Shown: piece after piece, positions 36,879 to 46,859 of the stretch | Position numbering within the stretch: the stretch's first letter is position 1 | Layout of the letters: the number at the start of each line of letters is the position of its first letter | Source: Abelmoschus esculentus | Taxonomy: Eukaryota; Streptophyta; Magnoliopsida; Malvales; Malvaceae | Reading direction: 5' to 3' | DNA length: 64,000 nucleotides | Assembly: GCA_035048815.1 (NCBI GenBank) | Contig: JAUCBN010000046.1 | Coordinates: 13,308,999 to 13,372,998 of the forward strand | The notes under the pieces: model-generated | Told to the model about the DNA's origin: nothing | Seen by the model: only the letters and a program-made list of their open reading frames with translations | Database searches by the model: none | Translations under genes and position numbers: made by a program

Positions 36879-37532
36879 TCAAATTTGCATCTCATGACCG
36901 GATCCAATCAGCTTGGTGAGTCCAAAAGTAGCTCCCATCGCCATCCATCCTCCAACAAGCACCCTAGCACTAGATTTCGCCACCGGCGTCCCTCCAAGCA
37001 AAGCACCCACCACTCCAAACACCACCAAAGCCACACTAGCCACCGCGACCACAACCGCAATCCTCACCTTATGCTGCCTTACAAAAGCAGCAGCCAACAG
37101 CGGAAGCACCGCACCGACGGCAAAAGCCAAAGCTGACGCCAGGGCAGCTTGTACCGGATTCGGTAGCTTCTCATCATTTATACTCCCCAATGATCCCTCT
37201 CGCTTCTCTCTTTTCATTTGAGCAACCTCCACATCCCTTTGGGTGCATACAGATACAAACTCTCCGATCGCCATGCTACAAGCTCCGGCCACCAAACCTG
37301 CAAAACCGGCAATAACCATAGCTTTGACATCTTCTTTAACCGAGCCAACACCCATCATTAGTGAAGCAACGGAGACCAACCCATCGTTGGCCCCCAAAAC
37401 AGCAGCTCGGAGCCATTGTGCTCTCTGAGAGTAATCAAATCCCTCGGCAGCAGGCTCATGGATCTGGTTTTCTTGGTTATCGATGACAACGTTGTCAAGG
37501 TGTGAAAGTTGAAGAGTTTGAGTGGCAGCCAT
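36879..37532 (-). CDS. Vacuolar iron transporter-like (VTL/nodulin-21 type), copy 1
   Basis: An intronless frame of 217 residues from MAATQTLQL. The VIT-family core is QWLRAAVLGANDGLVSVASL in TM1, GFAGLVAGACSMAIGEFVSV in TM2, and three C-terminal membrane segments ending GWMAMGATFGLTKL. As in other VTL proteins, the stretch between TM2 and TM3 is short (about 45 residues, EVAQMKREKREG) and lacks the long metal-binding domain of true VIT1. Family members move iron or manganese into the vacuole and are often repressed in iron deficiency. An in-frame ATG 20 codons upstream lies only about 23 bases from the TATA box, so it is probably not transcribed. Duplicate of 55328-55987. Confidence 0.92.
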   Translation of the reverse strand: MAATQTLQLSHLDNVVIDNQENQIHEPAAEGFDYSQRAQWLRAAVLGANDGLVSVASLMMGVGSVKEDVKAMVIAGFAGLVAGACSMAIGEFVSVCTQRDVEVAQMKREKREGSLGSINDEKLPNPVQAALASALAFAVGAVLPLLAAAFVRQHKVRIAVVVAVASVALVVFGVVGALLGGTPVAKSSARVLVGGWMAMGATFGLTKLIGSGHEMQI

Positions 37533-37607
37533 GGTGAAGAAAAGGAAGAATATATAAATGAAAGTAAGGAAGAAGGCTTGTGGAGGACACACGCCATTGT
37601 TCCACAG

Positions 37608-37615
37608 AATTTATA
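37608..37615 (-). promoter_or_regulatory. TATA box of VTL copy 1
   Basis: TATAAATT on the minus strand, about 76 bases before the chosen start codon. It predicts a transcript start near 37584, downstream of the upstream in-frame ATG at 37592. The second copy has the same box at an equivalent place. Confidence 0.65.
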
Positions 37616-37619
37616 GAGG

Positions 37620-39210
37620 AAACTGAGTTATGGTGCGTAGGGTAGATGCTGAAAACGATGGCCACTAAGGACATAGATAAAAGAGTGTGGAGAGCACACG
37701 CCACTAATAATTAATGTATTTATTCCCATCAGATTTCACTAATCTCGAAAAAAATACAAGAAGATTCGGTTTAACATGATTTGAGTTAGTAGGAATTAAT
37801 ATTTTATTCGACTCGACTTGATCGGGTTAATTTTTTTTTCAAAAAGTTGTAGTCAATCGTGTTTTCATTGTGGGTACGTAATTTTGAGTCGTGTTAGATT
37901 TAGAGTAAAAATATTTGATCCAATTTAAGATTAATAATATAATTTTTCCTATATAATTTAGAAATATTCTCAATAATGCTTCCTCTTTATATTTTTTATA
38001 ATTAGGTCAATAAAATAGAGTTTTTATAGTTAGATCTCTAAAACTTAGTTTTTTAATAGACTGGGTTAGGTCGGGTCAAGTTTGAGTTTGAGTTTAAATA
38101 TATAATTATTGGGTCAAGTTGGCCGAAACCCCAACAATGAATGTTAATTAAATCCAAATTGGATTTTAAGAAGTAGGGACGAAGCTAGGATTCAATATTG
38201 AGAGGGATAAGAGTTTATTAAACTCTTAAATTTATAAATTGGAAGGAACAAAAGTATCACTTAATTAATATTTAAACTAAAAAGGACTAAAAGTACAATT
38301 ATACCCTTCCTCTCACCCCATACATAATTGAATATCAACATGATTATAAAGTATTAATTTTACTCACAACAAGCAATAATATTATGCAAAAAATGATATA
38401 GATCCCCATTTTCTTAAAAAAAAAATTATCAAGTTGATCCATGCAAGCTTTTCAAAACAAAACAGAATTCAAATCACGATTTTTTATCTATATATATTTG
38501 TATCTAACATTCGATTTATAATCTATAACACCAACAAATTCAATCGTGCACAATTGAATGAAAAAAATGGTGAATTTTGGGATAGTTGTAAGTGGCATGT
38601 CTAGTGGAATACCTAGTGGTGGATTTCTGAGTTAGAAAGCATTTAGATGGTAAGACCTAGAAATGACATGTAATCACTACATTCATAAGGGAAGATTAAA
38701 GAATTAGATACAGGGATAAACCTAAGGGGTGTTGTTGTGATGAGGTATATATTCGTATCTCCTAAAAATTTTAAGTTCTGTTATATTTTATATTGATAAT
38801 CTAATCCTGCACTTCTAAACTTTTGTAATTTTATATTTCGTACATTTTTAATATATATTTTTGATAATTTGTATCATCTTATATAAAATTTTTGGTCCGT
38901 CTCTGATTATATATATTAAGCGAGTGCAATTTCCACACGAAATTGGGTAAAGGAGATTCAGTCCCAACGTGGTATATTTAAAGTGTGCACTCCACACGAC
39001 ATCTCTCTTAGTGGCTAAAAATATTAAATAAAAGATTGTTTTTCATTTGCCCTTTAAAGTCTTCCCACTGAGTTTGATTCCATTTTCTGGGGATTCTTCA
39101 GACCAACGTTGCTGTTTTTATCGATTGAATTGAAACTTTGGCTTTCAGTTGTAAGAATCCGATGCTGTTTATTTTGGTTTGATTTAATTGAGTGCTACGA
39201 TACATCAAAC
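37620..39210. other. Gene-free stretch upstream of VTL copy 1
   Basis: No gene is visible. At about 37745-38120 there is a decayed word-iterated island with ACTCGACTTG and GTCGGGTCAAG words. Near 38176 a GTAGGGACGAAGC end resembles the hAT-like set, but its partner and target duplication are unclear. Confidence 0.5.
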
Positions 39211-39219
39211 TCATGTGAG

Positions 39220-39432
39220 GAGAGATTATTAGGTGAATCTTGTTTATCACGTCATCCATAATTCTTGCAATTAGGATCGTTGATCTTTAAATAACCACCT
39301 AATAACTACCCACCCACTAAGCACATGTAGGAAAGAGGTGATGATTCACTTGAAAAAAAATTAAGATCAACGGTCCTGATTAATTGGGACCATAGATGAA
39401 GTGGTAAACAAGATTCATCTAATAATTTTTCC
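39220..39432. mobile_element. Fold-back MITE with CATGTGAG duplication
   Basis: GAGAGATTATTAGGTGAATC at the left is inverted as GATTCATCTAATAATTTTTC at the right. CATGTGAG lies on both sides (39212-39219 and 39433-39440). Allowing one edge mismatch, the duplication could be 9 bp, which would suggest a Mutator-like origin. Confidence 0.75.
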
Positions 39433-39707
39433 CATGTGAGAGTAGTTGTGGGGAATAGGTATTCTCTTCTCTATTTATATTTTGACACTAAAAATTAGAT
39501 TTAAAGTTTAAATTAAGATTTAGGATTTATAATTAAGTTTTAAGGAATTGAAATAGTGTCTATTTTTAAAGTTTAGGATTTATAATTTTAAGTTAGAGCT
39601 TAAATTTTAATTTTTTATGTTGTGACAAAGAAAAGACATAAAAAATAGACGAATTATATTCCCTTTTATTGTCCCTTCTTTAATGCTCTCGCTTTAAATG
39701 GAGAATT

Positions 39708-39965
39708 ATATTATGGGTAAATCACATCACTTGTCCATGAGACCAACCATTAAAAATCATCTAATATCATCATTTTTCTATATCATATATTTTTTAAAGT
39801 GAATCTTCACTTGGAAAAACTTTTTATAAAATGAATTAACAGTAAATATGAGTGAAAATTCACTTAGGAAAATATGACATGGAAAAAATGATGAGATGTA
39901 TGATTTTTAATGGTTAGTCACATAGATGATGTGATAAGATTTACTCATGATATAATTTCTCCTTT
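39708..39965. mobile_element. Fold-back MITE, GGAGAATTATATTATG type
   Basis: The left arm GGAGAATTATATTATGGG is inverted as CATGATATAATTTCTCC. Deeper in, CCAACCATTAAAAATCAT pairs with ATGATTTTTAATGGTTAG. TTTAAA is present next to both ends. It shares terminal sequence with 39220-39432. Confidence 0.7.
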
Positions 39966-40030
39966 AAAAGGGTAGGTTTAGAGTTTAGGCTTCAATGTTA
40001 GAGGTTGTGGTTAGAGTTTAAGGAATTAAG

Positions 40031-40909
40031 CAGAGTCGTCCCTGGGGTGGGCCATAAAAGCGATGACACAGGCCCACCCCAATCTAGGGCCCCTAATTTT
40101 AATTTTTTATTAAATATATTTAATTTTAATTTTTAAATATTTATTATTAAATTTTAATTTTTAATATTTATTATTATAGGTTATTATTATTTTTTAATAT
40201 TTCTTATTATATGAGTTTATTTTTTTAGTATTTGTTATTATGGTTTTAATTTTTTTAATATTTATATTAGGTTTACTCTTGAAATTTATTTTTTAATATT
40301 TTTTATTATGATTTCTAAATTGCAATTTATTGTAATACTTGTTGTTAGGGGTCTAACTTTTACCAAACTTATTATTAGATATATACTCTAAAGAAATACT
40401 TTTTAATATTTATTAATATATAATATTAAAATTTATTTATTTTCGTTATTTGCTATTAGAGTCATAATTTTTTTAATACTTTTTATTAGGAGTTTAATTT
40501 TAAAATTTATTTTTCAATATTTATTATAAGAGACCTATTTTTTTAATATATTTTTTATTAGGGTTCAATTTTTTCTAATACTTACATAAGAGGTATATTT
40601 TTTTCAATAATTTTTATTAGGATCATAGTTTTTCAATATTTGTTATTAGAGGTTAGATTTTTTACGATATTTATTATTAGAAGTTTACTCTTAAAATTTA
40701 TTTTCCTCATATTTATTATTAATGATTGATTTTTTTATCAATACTTGTTGTTAGGGGCCTATTTTTTTCTAATATTTGTTAATAGGCATATACTTAATTT
40801 AATTTTATTAATACTTCTTATTAGAAAACTATTTTTTTTCTAATACTTATTTTTAGGGCCTATTTTTTACGTTTACCCTAGGGCCACTAAAATTTCAGGA
40901 ACGACTATG
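40031..40909. mobile_element. hAT-like element with an internal degenerate tandem array
   Basis: Begins CAGAGTCGTCCCTGG and ends with CAGGAACGACTATG, an inverted match. It is flanked by GAATTAAG (40023-40030) and AAATTAAG (40910-40917), 7 of 8 alike. Between about 40100 and 40870 a unit of roughly 45-60 bases, TTTTTAATATTTATTATTAG plus a variable tail, repeats about fifteen times with heavy divergence. Confidence 0.72.
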
Positions 40910-41329
40910 AAATTAAGGTTTGATGTATTTTTTGAGTATGAGGTTTAAGGTTTAGAACATAAAAATCAGGGTTAAGTTTTAAGATTAGGGGTAATAGAAT
41001 TTTGTTCTCTAAAAGAAAAAAACGATTTTTTGTTCGTAATTTTGGATCGACTGTGATGCATATTTGGATAATGTAAATTATTATAAAACTGGGCAAATAA
41101 CATCATATGTCGATTAATTATAAGTTATAAATTAATTTATCAATTAAAAATTAAATAAACTAGATATTTAATATATAATCTATGCTCGTGTTTTTATTTT
41201 GATACCCTAACTAATCTTCAGCAAAATAGCACCTAATTTTACGTATTATTTTCATTTTGATACACAATCGTTAAAAATAAATTAACTCTTTTTTCTTTAT
41301 CATTTATTAATTATTGGTAAAGGTCCAAA

Positions 41330-41746
41330 AGATGTTTTGGCGTACAGCAAGCACGAGCCCAATGATTTATGCTGCCACATCGATGACACATAGATTCCTC
41401 TTTCTTGGATGTATCTTTTTCACCATTATCATCCTTATTGTTTCACTTGCGGTGGGTATAGTTACTTTTAAAACGACCACCTCGTCTATGCCCTCGACTG
41501 TGGTTATGACCACGACCATGCCCATAGCTATGACCACGATTATTGGTGTAACCTTTATTTTTCCGTTATAGAATGTCGTATTCGCTTTAGGGAATAGAGC
41601 GGAGCCAGTTGAACGATATTCATGATTTTTCATAAGTAGCTCGTTATTTTGCTCAACCACAAAAAGGCAAGAAATTAACTCAGAATATTTCTTAAAACCT
41701 TTTTCATGATATTGTGTCTGAAGGACAACATTGTTGGCATGAAAAG
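41330..41746 (-). pseudogene. C-terminal half of a Copia gag with zinc knuckle
   Basis: On the minus strand, 41389-41348 encodes CHRCGSINHWARAC, a complete CX2CX4HX4C zinc knuckle followed by TPKHLLD, as in Copia gag. Upstream, LVVEQNNELLMKNHEYR matches the usual central part of the same gag. The left end is truncated near 41320. The other half lies beyond the Gypsy insertion at 52835-53248. Confidence 0.78.
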
Positions 41747-43079
41747 TGTTGTATATTAGATTGTCGAACCCACAGGGACTGAATCAACCTCACTACTTCT
41801 TAAACCTGCACTTGATAAACGTAAAACACAAGTATTTTGATGGGTTGAGATAACTATGGTAACTAAATTGAAAACTAAATAAAAGATAAAATAATAATAA
41901 ATGAAGCGAGGCCAAGTTGAGTGCTTTGTAGAGGGGAATTCAGTTGCACTGATTATCCATTTATTAATGCAATAGGTTGACTTTCCGCCTCGACGGGTCG
42001 CACTAAGGGTCGTCGCAGCTGCCTAGGCGGGGTTATGCCTTGTCCACAACTCAACTTTTCACAGTTCGACAGAGTATCCTTAGATGTCTCCTCTTTATCC
42101 CTAAGCTCGGAGAACTATTGAAATCCATGTCTTGATAATACCTCCCAGCATGAATCAAGGATGAACAACAACCAAACACATGTGTCCTTTTAGTCGCTGA
42201 AATCCTGGGTGGTTTATCTTTAAACCAGATTAGTCAATGCCCTTGAGCAAAGACCGTAATCTCTCATTTCTTGAGCCTAACTCTCCTGATATTAGACAAA
42301 TAGGTTTTTCTTTACATACTATCTTACCGAGTTCATATGCAAATAAGAGTAAATGCCAAGAGAGAATAAACTATGAAAATAAGGTTGCATTAATAAATAT
42401 CAAAATAAGATACAACTTTTTTCTCAACTACTCCACAAACAACCCACACCTCATAGGGGTTTTAGAACATAATGTTGTAGTCGGCGGCTTAAGAGTTTAT
42501 CTATGAGATTCCGACCTCCCTTCCTAACCCTAATGGGTGGCTTATATAGGCCAAGCCCTAGGTTAAAGTCTTCCACATAAGGAAAGAGTTATACAAGGAA
42601 AAGAATACAACTCCTTATTAAACTATGACACATTATTCTATTTCCTAAAATAACTCTTTATTCCTGCGTTGACCTTTGACCACGACTTGACTCATTTTAT
42701 TTGCTCTGGCTTTCTCTCACTTGATGTCCGTTTAATCGGCATCTTTTTCTCTTTCTGTCGAGCACCAGTTGTCATCTTCATTCTGCTGCCGCGCCTCCAA
42801 AGTGTTGTCGTGGTGGGTGTTTTATCTGCATTTCAGCTTCTTTTCCAGCATCTATCTTCTTGTTTGGCCATTGCTATGATGTAGTTTCCTGTCTAAGAAA
42901 AAAACCATCAAATGCATCTGTTTTATGCCAAATAATAGATAAATTCATGATTTAAGTATTCGGATGCGAAAATATAGAAAATAAGTAGAATTATCCAATA
43001 TTACCCTTAGGTCTGTCCTTTATTAGCAATAAACGAGTGGGAAAATAGTCTAAAAATTAGGACTTTTATGCACTTATCA
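41747..43079 (-). repeat. 3' LTR of the Gypsy element, missing its terminal 45 bases
   Basis: It aligns with 51499-52834 throughout, with roughly 7-9% differences by eye in the first 430 bases. The outer end stops 45 bases short of the 5' LTR end, which begins TGGTGAGGGCT on the plus strand. A polypurine-like GAGTTTGGGGTATT precedes it on the minus strand. Confidence 0.82.
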
Positions 43080-44117
43080 AATACCCCAAACTCGAACTAT
43101 TGTTTGTCCTCAAGCAATGCAAAAGATAAATTTTAGTAAAGAATTTTAAAGTAATATATCGTCCTGCCTGCCGCGACAGAATTCCTTTCTTGACTCGGCT
43201 TCTTCTTGGTTCTAGGAATTTTTCGGAACTGGACTATGAGTCTTAATGGGTGTGTGCGTAGTTGTGTCGAAGATGATTTTCTTAGTTCTAATCCTTTTTT
43301 AACTCAAGATTTCCGACTAAGATGTTTCTTTCATTATTTTTCTTTTCTTTCTCCCTAATTTGGTATATAAATATATATTGCTATATACTTATATTGTTTG
43401 TGTCGGTTTCGGGCACCTCAAGTGTTTAGCTATTCTCACTAGAGTTAATTTCGGGTACCTCTAGTAAGTGGGAGAAAGACTAAGTCCTAAAGCCAGTGAT
43501 GGGCACCTCTATGGACTAAATTAGAGCCGGTGATAGGCACCTCTAGTTAAAATCTAAGCCTAAGTCCTTATTGCTTTTTCAAAGAAAAGAACTTTTAAAA
43601 TCAACTAAGACTAACAGTGTTTATGGATTTTCAGGCTCATAATCTAATCATAAGTACTAATCCTAAGAGACATTTCTGATTTCAAGTCTGGTGAATGGTG
43701 CATACTGCGGCGGCGGCTGGATAATATATTGCTGCCGAGGCAGTCTCAATAAAATTTAATAGACTTAAAAATAATTGCATCAAATTATAAAGGTTGTTAA
43801 GACAGAAATTAAGGCAGTAATAGGATAATCCGAATACTTTCCATATATGGCAGATAATTACATATTACAAAATAGGATCAATACTCCTCCAAACTCGAGG
43901 GTTGCATTGTCCTCAATGCATGTAAAGACATACAGATAAAGATAAAAGAAAGTTGAAAATAAAAAGAAAAGACTATCGCCCTTTAAAAAGTAGAGGATCC
44001 AAAGGAAACCTCAGAGTCGTTGTTGATGAGGAGTTTGCGGTGTGTCTTTGGTGGTTGCCGTGCTACTGCCTTCGGTGGGCTCACCATGGGTTTCTTGGCA
44101 AAGTGCGACGGTTGAAC
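43080..44117. other. Non-coding 3' leader of the Gypsy element
   Basis: No coding frame. At 43405-43560 the phrase GGGCACCTCTA or a variant recurs about five times, forming a short degenerate internal repeat. Confidence 0.55.
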
Positions 44118-45509
44118 TCAGATGGGAGTGGGTTCTTGCACAGGCTCATCTTTCGTATCGATATTGATTGGGGAGGTCGATGGCTTTCGCTTCTGTCTTG
44201 ATTGTGCTACGGCGAAGACATCTTCAGTAGCCCTTATTGGTCCTTCCAAATCATCAGAGCAGTGGTTCCAAGTGAACATATCAGAACCGTTTGGTGTGTC
44301 CCCTCTGTTGGTGGAATACATTTTCAAAAACTCAACTAAGGAGTCTGCTGAGAAGGGTTCAGTTGCTGCTGCAGCGGTTGTAGTGGCGGTAGGGGAGACT
44401 GGCACTATCGTAGAGGCAGTTGCTGTTACAGCAGGGGCATGTGGGAGCTGTTGGGGCATAGAAAGATCGACTGTGAATTCTGAAAAGATAGTCGAGCAGG
44501 CTGGGAATTCTTCGTGGATGGTGGCGATGATGGCGTTGTTGAATTCCCTCACGTAGTGCATGAAGGCCAGTTGCCTTCTTTCCATGCGATACAGGGTTTC
44601 CAGAATTCCTCCTGGGCTTGAGGTGTATGTCCAGTTGGGCCTTCCTGTTGCATTGCCTCGGTAGAAGTTGCTTCAGTGGCCGGAGGGATGTATGCTTGCG
44701 GGATTGCTTCTTCCACTTACATTATATTCATGTAAACTTCTCGGGTTTAGTCTTTTTTTACCAGAGTGCAGAGATCGGATAAAAGCAATTGCACTCTTTC
44801 GAGGCGGCATAAATTTGAAATTAGACAGGGAAAATAGAGCATATCTCTGTCTTTTTCAGCACAGTCAAATATTTGCTCGCTTATGATTCTGCCAACGTTA
44901 ATCCGTCTGTTGTAGATTATGGAGTGAATAATAGCTAGCCTTGGTCGGTCCACCGTCTGATTATGTGATGTTGGCAACAAATTTCTTTTAATGAATGTGT
45001 TCCAGAGTTTTACCTCAGACTGGAGGTCTTGACGGCTGATAGATCCACGATGTTTTCCTGTGTTCCACTCGGTTCCTGGTAGGCAAAGCTCCATCTTCAT
45101 TGATTCATAATTTGTTATGGTTAAAGTGCTGGCAAATGCAGCGTGCTCATCTTCTTTGATATGAAGCCCAAAGAAGGCGTTTATGGTGATGTCTGCCACC
45201 GGGATGGCTCTACCGTGGACATAGATGTAGGGATTATTCGGTAGACGCCTGTGTGCATAGAATTTTTTGCACCCAATCGATATTTGTTGAATCTGTCTAC
45301 TTTGCGAACTACTGTCATCTTTGGAAGGTGATTTTTGATAAAATGATGGCCTCCAAACCGAGATCGTCGTTATCGGTGTAATGGAAGCCTTGTTCTTCCC
45401 AAACTTGTCGAGCTTTGAAATTGCAATTGTAATCCTTCTCTACGTATTCTGTTGCGAACCTTCTGAAGCCTGTTGCCTCTCCGGTAGGGTTTTGTTGTCG
45501 AGGTGCCAT
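44118..45509 (-). pseudogene. Third ORF of the Gypsy element (plant transposon protein domain type)
   Basis: The start MAPRQQNPTGEATGFRRF and the segment FYAHRRLPNNPYIYVHG followed by ADITINAFFGLHIKEDEHA resemble the putative plant transposon protein domain often found as an extra ORF in Gypsy elements. It continues to a Ser/Thr/Ala-rich tail near 44118-44585. Frames change and stops occur around 45315, 45199 and 44747, so it is decayed. Its function in these elements is unknown. Confidence 0.6.
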
Positions 45510-45977
45510 TGGGTGTTGTGGAGAAGAAGAAAAAGAAATTGTAAAGAGTAACTATAAGATGAAAAGAAGAGTGAAAGGAGATAACTTTGCCCGTGTTTAT
45601 ATAGGCGTATGCGGCACGACGCTTGAGGGAGCGGGATCATTATCATAATCCTTGGCATGCAAGAGACGCAACTTCTAGCTGGCAACCACTGGCGACAGAA
45701 ACAATGCGGATTTCGAATTAGGGCATCAAAATTCCCGCCTAGAATTTTTTGCCTCTTGGATTGAGCCGCTAATTAATTGGGTTGATTATCTTCCTTTTAT
45801 TCTTCTTTAATGGTACCTAAATAACTGAAAATAATATTAATAATATAGACTGTTGGAATATTAAAAATTCTAAAAACTAAATTGTATAAATTGAAATCTA
45901 ATTCCTAAAACTTGAAAGCTTAAAATTTAATTCCTAAAACATTAAAGTAAAATAAGGATAATAAGATAGAAATTAAG

Positions 45978-46690
45978 TTACTGGTGGAGTGCAATAAAAT
46001 GCATCCCAGCAACAACCATCTTCCCCTTTTTGTATGGAGGAGAAGCTGATGTCCCTGTTGTTGTCTCCTCATCATGTGCTTTCTTTCTGATGTACTTTTG
46101 TTCAAGGGGTACGCTGCCTCGGCAGAGGTTGCCTTGGTAGGTCTTGTTCAGGTAGTTCGTTTCTGCATCGAAGTTAAATTTAGTTTTGACTTCGATTTGT
46201 TGACACTCGTCTGGTTTTTCTAGATGCCTTAGAGCTTTAAACGCATTGATCTCCACTTGTTGATCATTCACCTGTATGACCAATTCTCCTTTTTTACAAT
46301 CGATCAATGTCCTGTCTGTGGCTAGGAACGACCTTCCCAAGATGATTGTGGCATTTTCATCTGCTTCACAATCTAAAATTAAAAAGTCAGCAGGAAATAT
46401 AAATTTATTCACTCTTTTCAGAATATCCTCAATTTTTCCTTCCGATTGCATGTAAGAGTGGTTTGCCAGTTGCAACATCACCGTGGTTGGTTTTACCTCT
46501 CTGATGCCTAGCTTTTGGAAAACTGACTTAGGCATTAGATTAATGTTAACACCTAAGTCACACAATGCCTTACCCACATATTGATCTCCGATAGAACATG
46601 TTATGATAAAGCTACCAAGATATTTTCGTTTCATTGTGGCCTTATTGTGCAGCATTGCCACACACCCTTCTGTTACGTCAACAGTTTCAA
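45978..46690 (-). pseudogene. Retropepsin-like protease domain of the Gypsy element
   Basis: The segment KALCDLGVNINLMPKSVFQK has the DLG active-site triad in the form usual for this lineage. The second half carries DFLILDCEADENATIILGRSFLAT, the conserved protease C-terminal part. The frame is open for 227 codons. It should be followed by reverse transcriptase, but the frame instead ends near 45978. Confidence 0.8.
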
Positions 46691-46859
46691 ATTAACTAAT
46701 TTTTTCCTCTTGGATATGATGTCCTTAAGGAACTTAGCATAGTTGGGCATTTGCTTAATTGCCTCCACCAAAGGTATATTAATGTGTACTTGTTTAAGGA
46801 TGTCTAACAACTTCTTAAATTGGTACTCCTGCTTTTGTTGTTTCAACCTTTGTGGGAAT

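Noticed and set aside
36795..37136. Plus-strand frame with a poly-Arg run, antisense to VTL copy 1
   Set aside because: The Arg run is the AGG microsatellite, and the rest is the antisense of a clear VTL gene.
38176..38912. Possible hAT-like element with GTAGGGACGAAGC and GGTCCGTCTCTGA ends
   Set aside because: The ends match loosely, and I found no 8-bp duplication.
41314..41660. Frames of about 85-97 codons on both strands near the Copia gag
   Set aside because: They are off-frame readings of the low-complexity GHGRGH-type part of the gag. Only the zinc-knuckle frame is meaningful.
44122..44556. 144-codon plus-strand frame
   Set aside because: It is antisense to the third ORF of the Gypsy element and has no recognisable content.
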